Assembly: GCA_022709905.1 (NCBI GenBank)
Contig: JAKLHY010000060.1
Span: forward strand, 1 to 47,922
Length of the DNA: 47,922 bases
Direction: 5' to 3'
DNA from: Verrucomicrobiota bacterium
GTDB taxonomy: Bacteria; Verrucomicrobiota; Verrucomicrobiia; Limisphaerales; UBA1319
Shown here one piece after another: positions 40,053 through 47,922 of the stretch. The position numbers were made by a program, and so were the translations under genes. Positions within the stretch are counted from its first letter, which is position 1; every line of letters begins with the position of its first letter. The notes under the pieces are model-generated. The model searched no databases. It was not told the origin of the DNA and worked only from the letters and a program-made list of their open reading frames with translations.

Positions 40053-41699
40053 GTGTTTTATCTTCTCCTCAATCAGTTTTACCCTCCTGATCCGGCGCCG
40101 ACAGGCGTTTATCTGCATGACCTGGCCCGGACTTTGGCCAGGCGGGGACACCGAGTACAGGTTTTCTGCTCGCGACGATCCTACGACGGCACACAGTCAT
40201 ATCCTTGTCGTGAATTGCGGAACGAAATCGAGGTTGTTCGATTGCCGGCGTTCGGTTTCGGTCGCAAATCGTCTTTGGGCAAACTCGCCGATTACAGCAC
40301 GTTTTACGCATCGCTGTTGGTCCGGCTCATGATGATGCGAAGGTCCCCGGATATTATCTTATCACTGACAACACCGCCGTATCTGGGCCTTCTTGGCAAG
40401 ATCGCCGCTTGGCGACATCATTGCAGGCATGCCCACTGGATCATGGATCTTTATCCGGACGTCCTGCTCGCCCATGAATTGTCGCGTAATCATTTCGGTA
40501 GGGCGCGATCGTCGAGCGCGTCAGAGGGTAGGGCGCGACTGCCAGGCGCGCCGGACGCAGGATCTCAAGAGCGGGATGCTTCAAACATGCCCGGCTGGCC
40601 CGGGCGGTCCAGCCCTACCACACCCGGTCGGCCCAGCGGTCCGACCCTACCGACGCTGGGTAGGGCGCGACTGCCAGGCGCGCCGGACGCAGGATCTCAA
40701 GAGCGGGATGCTTCAAACATGCCCGGCTGGCCCGGGCGGTCCAGCCCTACCACACCCGGTCGGCCCAGCGGTCCGACCCTACCCGGGGCGACGGGCTCGA
40801 TTGCTAAATGCCCGGCTGGCCCGGGCGGTCCAGCCCTACCACACCCGGTCGGCCCAGCGGTCCGACCCTACCTGGCGCGCCGGGCTGACAGCCTTATTCA
40901 GCGTATCTTGCAGCGCCTGACACGGTTTCAACTGCGAGGGGCTCAAATTGTCCTTACACTGGGCCCGGTTATGGCCGAGAAAGTCAGTCGATATGTGCAA
41001 AACCACAATCCAAAAGAGGAGGTGTCCAAGCCATCCACGGCAAGTCTTCACTGGCTTCCGCTCTGGGCCGACAATGATCTGGCGCCCTCGCCAGCTAATC
41101 AGCCAAATCCGATGCGCATGCAACGCGGCTGGCAGACCGATGAGACTGTTCTTCTCTATTCTGGGAACATGGGCCTAGGACATCGGTTTGATGAGTTTCT
41201 GGAGGCAGCTTGTCGTTTGGGGGATCCCGGGCCGAGATGGGTTTTCAGCGGGGGCGGAAAGCGTCGAGCGGAGATCGTAGCCTTTGCTCAGGCCCATCCC
41301 GAGGCGCGGATCGAACTGCTCGATTATGTATCGCATTCCGAGTTGCGCGTTCATCTGTGCGCGGCAGATGTCCATCTGGCAAGTATGGATTCCGCTTGGA
41401 ACGGCCTGATGGCGCCAAGCAAGCTGCAAGCGAGCTTTGCTGTCGGCCGACCGGTCATCTATGTCGGTGGACGCACCTGTGAGACTGCAGCCTGGATCCA
41501 AGAATCAGGCGGGGGGTGGATTGTAGGCGAAGACGATGTCGAGGGACTCCTGGCCGCTGTTCATGCAGCGCTTGATCCTGGTGAACGCATTCGGCGCGGC
41601 CAGGCAGCATTTCGATATGCCCAGGAGTGCTTTCGGATGGAGAAAAACTGCGAACAGATCGCTGATTTGCTCGAGTCCGGTGCCATGAGCACCCGGTAG
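40053..41699 (+). CDS. WcaI/GT4-like glycosyltransferase with a 128-residue REP-encoded insertion
   Basis: 548 residues from a GTG at the point where family sequence begins (VFYLLLNQFYPPDPAPTGVY). The frame is open further upstream, but that is repeat. N-domain motifs: LARTLARRGHRVQVFCSRRS, LSLTTPPYLGLLGKIAAW, HWIMDLYPDVLLAHELSRN. Then residues about 149-276 are Gly/Pro/Ala/Arg-rich and encoded by REP units. The fold resumes at DSLIQRILQRLTRFQLRGAQ and continues with VLLYSGNMGLGHRFDEFLEA, VFSGGGKRRAEIVAFAQAHP and MAPSKLQASFAVGRPVIYVG. The insertion keeps the frame exactly and lies in a surface region before the second domain. The stop is the TAG of a downstream REP. Activity with the insertion is uncertain. 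Confidence 0.8.
   Translation: MFYLLLNQFYPPDPAPTGVYLHDLARTLARRGHRVQVFCSRRSYDGTQSYPCRELRNEIEVVRLPAFGFGRKSSLGKLADYSTFYASLLVRLMMMRRSPDIILSLTTPPYLGLLGKIAAWRHHCRHAHWIMDLYPDVLLAHELSRNHFGRARSSSASEGRARLPGAPDAGSQERDASNMPGWPGRSSPTTPGRPSGPTLPTLGRARLPGAPDAGSQERDASNMPGWPGRSSPTTPGRPSGPTLPGATGSIAKCPAGPGGPALPHPVGPAVRPYLARRADSLIQRILQRLTRFQLRGAQIVLTLGPVMAEKVSRYVQNHNPKEEVSKPSTASLHWLPLWADNDLAPSPANQPNPMRMQRGWQTDETVLLYSGNMGLGHRFDEFLEAACRLGDPGPRWVFSGGGKRRAEIVAFAQAHPEARIELLDYVSHSELRVHLCAADVHLASMDSAWNGLMAPSKLQASFAVGRPVIYVGGRTCETAAWIQESGGGWIVGEDDVEGLLAAVHAALDPGERIRRGQAAFRYAQECFRMEKNCEQIADLLESGAMSTR
40499..40882. repeat. 384-bp REP block inserted in a glycosyltransferase gene
   Basis: Nine or so GTAG-headed hairpins of all three stem types in both orientations. 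A 132-bp unit (a forward GGCGCG REP, linker with CTCAAGAGCGGGATGC, inverted GGCTGG and GGTCGG REPs) is present twice, 40527-40651 and 40659-40783, with the 125-bp repeated parts identical as read. Length (384) and period (132) are multiples of three and no stop codon occurs in the coding frame. Confidence 0.85.
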
Positions 41700-42050
41700 G
41701 GTCGGACCGCCTGGGCCGACCGAAGAGGTAGGGCTGGACCGCCGGGCCAGCCGAGCATTCAGCATCCGGATTCGGCGTCCCGGGTAGGGTCGGACCGCCT
41801 GGGCTGACCGGGCATTTCGAACCGCTTTGCGATCTCGAGTCCCTGCGCCTTTGCGTCTTTGCGTGACAATTAGTTTCACGCCAAGCCGCAAAGCTCGCAA
41901 GATCCTTTGGTCCAAGGTCTTAAGTCTTAGGTTTTATGTCTCCTGTTCCCTGTCCCCTTTTCCTCCGCCTTTGCGTGAGATTCCTCATGTCTTTAGTCCC
42001 TTGTCTTAGGTCCTAGGTCTTAAGTCTCAAGTCCCTTGTCCCCTCCACCC
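41695..42050. repeat. REPs, type C hairpin and heptamers before the wecA-like gene
   Basis: Forward GGTCGG REP (41695-41720) that supplies the preceding stop codon, a GGCTGG REP (41727-41752), a GGTCGG/GGCTGA REP (41783-41808), a type C hairpin (41850-41890) and heptamers (41905-41960 and 41990-42045) up to the wecA start. Confidence 0.78.
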
Positions 42051-42057
42051 ATTTTCC

Positions 42058-43602
42058 ATGATCCCGTATAAAACCTATCTCGCCTGTTTTTTCATCGCAG
42101 CACTGATCAGCCTGGCATTCACGCCGTTGGTGATCCGCCTGGCGCGCGCCCTTGGGGCGATTGATCGCCCCGTCGATCGCAAGATTCATAAGCGACCGGT
42201 TCCGCGTCTCGGGGGCGTAAGCGTATTTGTCTCGATGTGGGTGCCACTCATCCTGCTCTGTTTCTATGACAACATCGTCGTCCAACAGGTTCTCACGCAT
42301 GAACTGCAACTGCTTCTGACTTTTACCGGCGGATTGGCAATGCTGTGTGTCGGCATCGTGGACGACATCCATGGAATCAATGCTCGATGGAAATTTGCCT
42401 TTCAGTTTCCCGTTGCCATCCTCCTGGTGGCGGGCGGCGTGCGGTTTGATTCTGTGTACATGCCGTTAGTGGGGCATTTTGACCTGGGGTTTCTTGGACC
42501 TTTCATCTCCGTATTTTGGCTTGTTGGCGCCACCAATGCCATGAACCTGATCGATGGCATCGACGGTTTGGCAGCGGGTGTGGCCTATCTGATTGCGACT
42601 TCTCTGGCCATTTTGGCCATTCAAGCCGGTAATATGGCCATGCTGGTTGTCGTGATGTCAGCCCTGGCGGGGGCCTGTCTCGGATTCCTTCGATACAACG
42701 TTCAACCCGCCAGAATCTTTCTGGGCGATTCCGGCAGCCTGTTTTTGGGCATGACCCTTGCCATCAGCGCCACCTTTGGCAGTGTCAAAGATAAGGTTGG
42801 CACATCACTCCTGGTCCCGGCCGTTCTCATCGGCTATCCGATCGCCGATACCCTGATTTCCATGGCTCGGCGCTATCTGCGTGGCAAACCGGTGTTCACC
42901 GGCGACGCCAGCCATCTTCATCATCGGTTGCTCTACAAAGGAATGGATCATCGGCATGCCTGCCAGGTGATGTATGGCGTGTGCCTTGTCTTCTGTCTCT
43001 GGGCCTTCGCCATACAACGCCAGAGCCTGCCTCTTATGATGCTGGGCATGGTCAGCGTCGCCATGCTTATAGTCTTCGGTCTCTACCGTCTCGGTTACCT
43101 GGAATACTTCCAGTCGGAAAAGGTCGCCCGCGAACGCAACGCCTTCAAGGCCGTCAATTACTATGCCGAGATGATCAAAGCCAAGATCCAATTGGCCCAA
43201 AACCGCGATGACCTCGTTCGATTGCTTCAAGACGCTTCCGAGGAATATCGACAGCTCGCCCTTGAGGTTTTCATTCCTTCGAGCATCCTCGGAGATGCCC
43301 TGGCTGTTTCCCCGTCTTCAAGATCGACCTTAGCCGATACGGCCGTCCAGGACCGGTATCATTACGATAACACCGGCTTTGGCGTCACGGCCCACTACGC
43401 CGCCAAAACCGCGAAAGAAGAGCTGATCCTGGAACAACGCCGGTTATTCGGCGAGATTTGCGCCGCCGCCAACCACTGCCTGGTCGAGTTAACCGAAGCC
43501 GCGCACAAAGATCCACAGCCTCGACCTGGAACGACAGGCACTTCAGTTCCCGATCAGGCTGTTGGACATAAACGGGACTGGGACCTGGGACCTAGGACTT
43601 AG
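42058..43602 (+). CDS. wecA: WecA/TagO-type undecaprenyl-phosphate sugar-1-phosphate transferase
   Basis: 514 residues. About 10-11 TM helices in residues 1-335 carry the family signatures: AIDRPVDRKIHKRPVPRLGG, VGIVDDIHGINARWKF, NAMNLIDGIDGLAAGVA, FLGDSGSLFLGMTLA and GDASHLHHRLLYKGMDHRHA. The enzyme moves GlcNAc-1-phosphate (or a relative) from UDP-sugar to undecaprenyl phosphate, the first step of the repeat unit. Residues ~345-514 are an extra cytoplasmic, partly coiled-coil tail not usual for WecA. The last nine codons (WDLGPRT) come from a heptamer tract that also holds the stop. Confidence 0.92.
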   Translation: MIPYKTYLACFFIAALISLAFTPLVIRLARALGAIDRPVDRKIHKRPVPRLGGVSVFVSMWVPLILLCFYDNIVVQQVLTHELQLLLTFTGGLAMLCVGIVDDIHGINARWKFAFQFPVAILLVAGGVRFDSVYMPLVGHFDLGFLGPFISVFWLVGATNAMNLIDGIDGLAAGVAYLIATSLAILAIQAGNMAMLVVVMSALAGACLGFLRYNVQPARIFLGDSGSLFLGMTLAISATFGSVKDKVGTSLLVPAVLIGYPIADTLISMARRYLRGKPVFTGDASHLHHRLLYKGMDHRHACQVMYGVCLVFCLWAFAIQRQSLPLMMLGMVSVAMLIVFGLYRLGYLEYFQSEKVARERNAFKAVNYYAEMIKAKIQLAQNRDDLVRLLQDASEEYRQLALEVFIPSSILGDALAVSPSSRSTLADTAVQDRYHYDNTGFGVTAHYAAKTAKEELILEQRRLFGEICAAANHCLVELTEAAHKDPQPRPGTTGTSVPDQAVGHKRDWDLGPRT

Positions 43603-43660
43603 GACTTGGGACCTAGGACTTAAGACCTAGGACTTAAGACCAAGGACCTGGGGCTATCGA
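43575..43660. repeat. Heptamer tract over the wecA stop
   Basis: Units GGGACCT, AGGACTT, AGGACTT, GGGACCT, AGGACTT, AAGACCT, AGGACTT, AAGACCA, AGGACCT in register. The first ones are coding, the rest intergenic. Confidence 0.8.
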
Positions 43661-43684
43661 CATAAGATTATGGAGACAAGGATG

Positions 43685-44053
43685 TTAGGATTTTGGCAAT
43701 TCCGATTCGACAGCTAGTATGAGACGATGAAGGCAACCGAAAACAACGCCGATTTGGTCTGTCAGTTTCAGGTTTTGATCATGGGCGAAATAGTGCAGCC
43801 GTCCTGCCAAGTGGATAAAGTATTGGGCTTCACAGAGCGAACCGCGAGCCATATACAGGAAATGCAGATAATCACGCTTGGACTGCCTGGCTGAGCCTTC
43901 GGCGATATTTGCTGGAACTGAATATGCGCAACGCCTTAGCTGGCTTGTGAGGCCATAAATCTCCTCCTTCGGAAATTGCCGAGTATGCTCGTAAATGGCG
44001 ACTGTCAATTCATCCGCCATCCTCCAAGCGTGGATTTTTCGATAATCTCTCAC
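43685..44053 (-). CDS. Four-helix-bundle protein (23S rRNA intervening-sequence type)
   Basis: 122 residues on the reverse strand from a GTG. RDYRKIHAWRMADELTVAIY, FPKEEIYGLTSQLRRCAYSV, PANIAEGSARQSKRDYLHFL and MARGSLCEAQYFI are the signature of the family first seen as an ORF in 23S rRNA intervening sequences and now known as a widespread stand-alone protein with no proven function. Its upstream side (44054-44100) is very AT-rich, with TATATT seven bases ahead of the GTG. It is the only reverse-strand gene between the RAYT and the PEP-CTERM pair, so it is probably an independent insertion. Confidence 0.88.
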   Translation of the reverse strand: MRDYRKIHAWRMADELTVAIYEHTRQFPKEEIYGLTSQLRRCAYSVPANIAEGSARQSKRDYLHFLYMARGSLCEAQYFIHLAGRLHYFAHDQNLKLTDQIGVVFGCLHRLILAVESELPKS

Positions 44054-44139
44054 ACACAGAAATATATATAATAGAAATTAGTATAGTCAATTAAAAAAAA
44101 TACACTGGATTCAAGCCACGTCGCATTCGCTTGTGCGCC

Positions 44140-44205
44140 CTTGTCCTTAGCCTCATGTCTTTAGTCTCATGTCCTAGGTCTCATGTCCTAGGTCTTTGAT
44201 CTCGA
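44140..44205. repeat. Heptamer tract before the TPR gene
   Basis: Units CATGTCT, TTAGTCT, CATGTCC, TAGGTCT, CATGTCC, TAGGTCT between the AT-rich start of the four-helix gene and the TPR gene. Confidence 0.7.
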
Positions 44206-44229
44206 TTCCCAGTTTTGACTCCATTTCAT

Positions 44230-45879
44230 ATGAAAAAATTATTGATTGGCCTGATCGTAATATGCGTCTTCGCAGTCTGCGGCTACTTCGGCTACCGCGG
44301 ATACATCAAGTGGCGACAGGTTCAGCTGGTCAAACAGGCCCGGGTGTTTCTCGAGAAATCCGATTCGCGCAATGCCTATCTCTGCCTCCAGCGCGCGATT
44401 CAAGCCAATCCCTTTGACATCGAGGCCTGCCGGTTGATGGCCGAATTGGCCGAAGCCAGCCGTTCGCCTGCGGCCTTGATGTGGCGCAGCCGTGTGGTTG
44501 AGCTCAGTCCGAGTTCTGTATCCGACCGCCTCGATCTGGCCAAGGTCGCCCTGGTCATGCGCGATTACGCCGCCGCCACAAACGCCCTGGATGGCGTGAG
44601 CGAGGACGGCAAGAAGACCGCCGAGTTTCACAACATTGCCGGCGCGGTTGCCTCAGTCACCGGCCCCGCTGGGGAGGCCCAGCGGCACTTCGCCGAGGCC
44701 GTTCGAATTAGTCCGACCAATGTCTATGCGCAGATCAACCTCGCCGTTGTTCAGTTGCGTCATACCAATGCCAACTCCCTCACCGCCGGACGAACCGCGC
44801 TCAATACACTCCGCAATCACCCGGAGATCGGCAACATGGCCTTGCGCGAATTAACCCTCGATGCGGTGCGCCACAAGCAACTACCCAATGCCCTGGCGAT
44901 GTCGGATGATTTGCTGAAAAAAACAAATGCTGTTTTTGCCGATCGCCTGCTTCGACTCAGCATTCTGCGCGAACTCAAAAATGCCGATTTAGCGACCGCT
45001 ATTGCCGCATGCCAGCGGGATGCCGTCACAAATCCCGCCCACCTTCACGAGTTGGTGATCTGGAAAATCAACTCCGGCATGTCCGCGGACGCCCTGCGCT
45101 GGCTGCAATCCCTCCCGATCGATGTTCAGACTAATCAGCCGGCCGCCCTCCTCGCCGCCGATTGCTACAGTATGCAAAACAACTGGACCGGCCTGCAGAC
45201 GTTTCTTTCGACAAACCAATGGGGCGATATTGACTTCCTGCGACGCGCTTACCTGGCCCGATCGCTTCGACAACAGCAAATGTCTACCGCCTCCAAGGCC
45301 GAGTGGGAAGGAGCCGTCAAGGCCGCAGGCGGACAGCGTGTGCGTCTGCGATCCCTTCTGAACCTGACAGATGTCTGGCGTTGGGGCACCGAGACCGAGG
45401 AATTGCTCTGGTCGTTCGTAAACCTGTTTCCCGGCGATAAATGGGCGTTTCGGAGGCTGGCCGATACTTTTTACTCCACTCATCGGACGCGGTCCCTTCT
45501 GACTTTGTATACCCGATGGGCGGAAGTCGAACCCAAAAGCGTCTCTGTGAAAAATAACCTGGCGATGTCCGCCCTCCTCCTGGATGCGCAAGAAAAACGG
45601 CCGCATGACCTGGCCCTTGAAGCCTACAAAACCGCGCCCACCAATGCCAACTTCGCCACCACCTATGCTTTGTCTCTGCATCTGCAGAATAAATCCGCGG
45701 ACGCTCTCAAGATCCTCGATCAACTCCAACCTGACAGCTTTAAAGATCCTTCCATTGCCGCCTACTATGCCTTTCTGTTAAAAGCCAATGGCAACGCCGA
45801 AAAGGCCAAATCCTACCAGGATCTCGCTGCCAAAGCGCCCCTCCTTCCCGAGGAAAAGAAGATCCTCCAAGGACTTTGA
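44230..45879 (+). CDS. Membrane-anchored TPR-repeat protein
   Basis: 549 residues from the ATG at 44230 (an upstream in-frame start at 44215 adds five residues). One N-terminal TM helix (LLIGLIVICVFAVCGYFGY) anchors a long helical-repeat domain. TPR-like pairs are visible at ARVFLEKSDSRNAYLCLQRA, IQANPFDIEACRLMAELAEA, HFAEAVRISPTNVYAQINLA and AYKTAPTNANFATTYALSLH. TPR proteins of this kind (PrsT-like) accompany PEP-CTERM/exosortase polysaccharide loci and are thought to scaffold export or assembly. Role inferred from location. Confidence 0.78.
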   Translation: MKKLLIGLIVICVFAVCGYFGYRGYIKWRQVQLVKQARVFLEKSDSRNAYLCLQRAIQANPFDIEACRLMAELAEASRSPAALMWRSRVVELSPSSVSDRLDLAKVALVMRDYAAATNALDGVSEDGKKTAEFHNIAGAVASVTGPAGEAQRHFAEAVRISPTNVYAQINLAVVQLRHTNANSLTAGRTALNTLRNHPEIGNMALRELTLDAVRHKQLPNALAMSDDLLKKTNAVFADRLLRLSILRELKNADLATAIAACQRDAVTNPAHLHELVIWKINSGMSADALRWLQSLPIDVQTNQPAALLAADCYSMQNNWTGLQTFLSTNQWGDIDFLRRAYLARSLRQQQMSTASKAEWEGAVKAAGGQRVRLRSLLNLTDVWRWGTETEELLWSFVNLFPGDKWAFRRLADTFYSTHRTRSLLTLYTRWAEVEPKSVSVKNNLAMSALLLDAQEKRPHDLALEAYKTAPTNANFATTYALSLHLQNKSADALKILDQLQPDSFKDPSIAAYYAFLLKANGNAEKAKSYQDLAAKAPLLPEEKKILQGL

Positions 45880-45884
45880 GGAGC

Positions 45885-46115
45885 TCGGACAAGGGACCTA
45901 GGACCAGAGACTTAAGACTTGGACTGATAGACAATGATGCAACGGGAGACCACCCGATTGAGCGATGCAGCAAAAGCATAAGAGCCTTCTCGTGATCAAA
46001 GCATTTCCTCCTCACAAATATAAAAGCCTCTTGTCACTCATATGTCCCAAGTTCTAGGTCTTAAGTCTTAGGTCCTAAGTCTTAAGTCTTATGTCTTAGG
46101 TCCTGAGTCCTAGTT
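45885..46115. repeat. Heptamers between the TPR gene and its terminator
   Basis: A short tract of AGGGACC/AGGACCA units (45888-45925), about 110 bp of unrecognised sequence, then a long run AAGTTCT, AGGTCTT, AAGTCTT, AGGTCCT, AAGTCTT, AAGTCTT, ATGTCTT, AGGTCCT, GAGTCCT (46050-46112). Confidence 0.75.
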
Positions 46116-46126
46116 CATCGTCATAA

Positions 46127-46160
46127 CCCCCGAGCGGTTGCCACCCCTCGGGGTTTTTTA
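46127..46160 (+). terminator. Intrinsic terminator, forward strand
   Basis: Stem CCCCGAG/CTCGGGG (46128-46134 and 46147-46153), a 12-base loop and six Ts (46154-46159). It is the likely end of the transcript carrying the TPR gene. Confidence 0.8.
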
Positions 46161-46196
46161 TTTCCCAAGAGTCGTATTCCGGATCCTCATGGAAAT

Positions 46197-46228
46197 AAAA
46201 AAAGCCGCATGCACTCATGCACGCGGCC
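46197..46228 (-). terminator. Intrinsic terminator of the reverse-strand PEP-CTERM gene
   Basis: Read on the reverse strand: stem GCCGCGTGCA/TGCATGCGGC with a four-base loop (one G-U pair) and seven Ts (46203-46197). It lies 35 bases after the stop of the PEP-CTERM gene at 46263. Confidence 0.85.
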
Positions 46229-46262
46229 TTCCGAAAGGGCAGGCAACAAACAATCGACTTAT

Positions 46263-46943
46263 CTATGCGTTCTTCCGCCGAAGCATCCGATAGCCATTCA
46301 GGGCGAATGGAACGCTCAGGAAAAGTCCGGCAATCCATGTGCCGGGTTCAGGAACTACAATGCCCAATTGTGATTGCTTATAGTCCTTGAGCGTACCATT
46401 TTCATACTTCCCATACAAGTTAACAGCCACAACACCATACAACCCTCCAGAATCGGCCTTAGCACCCTCTTCATCGGTAAACTTGGTTATGGCCAGTTGA
46501 GTATACTTGTTATTGACGCTAGCTAATTCTTGTTCCAACCACCAAATAGCGTCTTGAAAATCACCGGCTTCATCGTCACTATCGACTTTATAGCTAGAAT
46601 CAACAAAACCAGTAGTGTACAACCAATAAAGATATGCAGATCCTTTAGAAATCGGGTCGGGAGTTGGACCATCACTACCTCCTTCAACAGCAGCACTTGA
46701 AACCTCATAGTAATATGTGCTACCTAATGTGATGTATTCATTTTTCTCAATACACCAGGTCGTAAATGAAGTGGGCAATCCTCCGCCGTCACCTACTCTC
46801 GTTTGTATTGTAACATCAAATTCACCTCCGTCTCCGCCTCGATATGTCCCGGCTTCTATCTTCAATCTTCCATCATACGTCGCCTGAACCTGTGTCGCCA
46901 TGCATGCGCCAAGCATACAGGCGATGATTGCTAATTTTCTCAT
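46263..46943 (-). CDS. PEP-CTERM sorting-domain protein
   Basis: 226 residues on the reverse strand. AAAGGAG stands nine bases before the ATG. Signal peptide: RKLAIIACMLGACMATQVQA. The mature region (about 22-195) is Gly/Tyr/Asp-rich with YDGRLKIEAGTYRGGDGGEF, FTTWCIEKNEYITLG, DFQDAIWWLEQEL and two Trp/Cys spots. The sorting signal is VPEPG (197-201), a TM helix, and the basic end RMLRRKNA. The exosortase at 37943 should cut here. The function of the mature domain is unknown. Divergent from the other PEP-CTERM gene. Confidence 0.88.
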   Translation of the reverse strand: MRKLAIIACMLGACMATQVQATYDGRLKIEAGTYRGGDGGEFDVTIQTRVGDGGGLPTSFTTWCIEKNEYITLGSTYYYEVSSAAVEGGSDGPTPDPISKGSAYLYWLYTTGFVDSSYKVDSDDEAGDFQDAIWWLEQELASVNNKYTQLAITKFTDEEGAKADSGGLYGVVAVNLYGKYENGTLKDYKQSQLGIVVPEPGTWIAGLFLSVPFALNGYRMLRRKNA

Positions 46944-47289
46944 AGATCATTTCTCCTTTTTGTATTGTTGAGTGCCTTTCGTAAAAAACACTGGGTGAAA
47001 TTACCCTTTCTTGCGGACTTCTTCTACTAAGGTATGGGACATCCATGATGCAAAATGGGCCACATCGTTTTCTCGCAACATGATGAGCCTGTGAGACTCA
47101 CTTGTCCCAAAACGCCCTAACGATGTCCCAAGACAACATAGACCTGCCTGCAGTTGTTCCACTATTCTTTGAGACGTATTAATAGCGAAAATGCGCCAAG
47201 AGTCGTTTTAACGAAGTGGAACGATGTTTCACGACGCGCCGGAAAGAAGCAGATTCGCAATGACAATCAACAAAAGGAGGATACCCACG
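46944..47289. promoter_or_regulatory. Divergent upstream region of the two PEP-CTERM genes
   Basis: 346 bp with no gene. Each edge has a strong ribosome-binding site (AAAGGAG on the reverse strand near 46953-46959; AAAGGAGG at 47274-47281 on the forward strand). The middle holds a TGAG/CTCA inverted pair (47078-47100) and a TGTCCCAA repeated at 47103 and 47125. I find no convincing sigma-54 or sigma-70 promoter by eye. Shared control of the two genes is plausible. Confidence 0.45.
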
Positions 47290-47739
47290 ATGAAATGGCT
47301 AAAAACACTGGTGGCTATAGCCACCTTAATGGCAATTCAACAGACACAGGCCTCGTATCAGTTCTTTGATAATCAGGAGGATTTCGTTCAAATGATGGAA
47401 CAGCCCTATTATACTGACGAGGTTATTCCAAAAAACGGCACAGTAACTTTTGATTATGAAGACTACGTATCAGGATTCGGGGGTACGTTTGGAAGTGCTG
47501 TTACAGTCAAGATTTATAACGGACCTACGTTAGCAAGCCCAAATAGCGAATATATTGGCTTTATTACAGGGGAGCCCTTCTCGTCATTTATCGAATCGAT
47601 CACCTTCGCCGGTGATTTTCCGACCGATTTCAAATACGGAATGGACATCGTTACTCCTGTCCCCGAACCGTCGACCTATCTGGCCGGGATCGGAGCGTTG
47701 GGCATTCTGGCCATGAGCTTCCGACGAAAAGCTGTGTAG
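47290..47739 (+). CDS. Small PEP-CTERM sorting-domain protein
   Basis: 149 residues. The ATG at 47290 is chosen because AAAGGAGG precedes it by about eight bases and a signal peptide follows (KWLKTLVAIATLMAIQQTQA). The longer frame from 47224 lacks these. The mature part is only ~100 residues, acidic and aromatic (YQFFDNQEDFVQMMEQPYY, TFDYEDYVSGFGG). The C-terminus is VPEPSTYLAG, a TM helix and SFRRKAV, the exosortase recognition layout. No function is known for the mature domain. It is followed by an intrinsic terminator. Confidence 0.88.
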   Translation: MKWLKTLVAIATLMAIQQTQASYQFFDNQEDFVQMMEQPYYTDEVIPKNGTVTFDYEDYVSGFGGTFGSAVTVKIYNGPTLASPNSEYIGFITGEPFSSFIESITFAGDFPTDFKYGMDIVTPVPEPSTYLAGIGALGILAMSFRRKAV

Positions 47740-47770
47740 CAGATTCAATCCAAACATCAGACCTCATCAA

Positions 47771-47795
47771 GCCCGGGTTCGCCCCGGGCTTTTTG
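47771..47795 (+). terminator. Intrinsic terminator of the small PEP-CTERM gene
   Basis: Stem GCCCGGG/CCCGGGC (47771-47777 and 47783-47789), a five-base loop and five Ts, 31 bases after the stop codon. Confidence 0.85.
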
Positions 47796-47799
47796 TTGG

Positions 47800-47840
47800 G
47801 GTAGGGCGCGAGTTGGTAGGGCGCGACTGCCAGGCGCGCC
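47800..47840. repeat. REP pair at the right end
   Basis: A truncated GGTAGGGCGCGAG head (47800-47812) is followed by a complete GGCGCG-type REP (47814-47840). The final 80 bp of the window show nothing I can assign. Confidence 0.78.
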
Positions 47841-47922
47841 GGACGCTGAACAGTGACGATTATTTTTCACCAATGATGCCAATTAAAAATCAACAGTGAG
47901 CCGGTAGCATCGAGCAGCGGTC

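Noticed and set aside
46944..47289. Sigma-54 or PEP-CTERM-box promoter upstream of the PEP-CTERM genes
   Set aside because: Candidates such as TGGGACATCCATGATGC and TGGCCCATTTTGC do not keep the ten-base distance between GG and GC.

Overview
The window looks like chromosome of a Gram-negative bacterium that builds a Wzx/Wzy-type exopolysaccharide and has an exosortase/PEP-CTERM sorting system. The gene set, the C-rich wobble usage of the flanking genes and the dense REP-like repeats suggest Verrucomicrobiota (Pedosphaera/Limisphaerales-like). That placement is inference from family knowledge; no rRNA marker is present.

Layout: (1) 0-1.3 kb: a RAYT-type REP transposase lying between two arrays of GTAG-headed hairpin repeats, i.e. 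a REPtron. (2) 1.5-8.1 kb: two tandem AraC-type regulators, an outer-membrane beta-barrel, a Wza-like export protein and a Wzc-like tyrosine autokinase. (3) 8.1-17.2 kb: an island of about ten small two-gene modules, nearly all toxin-antitoxin (three HicBA, ParDE, RelE-type, RelB/RelE-like, MazF/PemK, VapC, a nucleotidyltransferase pair and a decayed ParDE). Intact and broken modules are separated by mosaic repeat spacers, one of which holds a MITE-like element with a 3-bp target duplication. Many of the antitoxin genes share a promoter placed so that the transcript would begin at the start codon. (4) 17.2-37.9 kb: an almost repeat-free polysaccharide core with a YdcF-like protein, a secreted protein of unknown function, flippase Wzx, UDP-GlcNAc 2-epimerase, pyruvyltransferase, five glycosyltransferases, acyl-transfer proteins (AT3-SGNH, FkbH-like, two hexapeptide acetyltransferases, one broken AT3) and a Wzy-like polymerase. 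(5) 37.9-45.9 kb: an exosortase fused to an EpsI domain, a glycosyltransferase carrying a 384-bp in-frame REP insertion, a WecA-like initiating transferase, a four-helix-bundle protein and a TPR protein. (6) 46.2-47.8 kb: two divergent PEP-CTERM proteins, likely substrates of the exosortase, each followed by an intrinsic terminator.

How the genes fit together: WecA starts the lipid-linked unit, the 2-epimerase supplies ManNAc-type sugar, glycosyl-, acyl- and pyruvyltransferases build and decorate it, Wzx flips it, Wzy polymerises it, and Wzc, Wza and perhaps the barrel export it. The exosortase processes PEP-CTERM proteins that are probably delivered to the same surface matrix.

A recurring theme is repeat DNA entering genes. 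A family of degenerate 7-bp tandem repeats runs through the coding sequence of the tyrosine kinase and twice through the exosortase, and forms the edges of other genes. GTAG-hairpin REPs form stop codons and a 128-residue in-frame insertion. Because 7 is not a multiple of 3, copy-number change in the heptamer tracts would switch reading frame in two key matrix genes.
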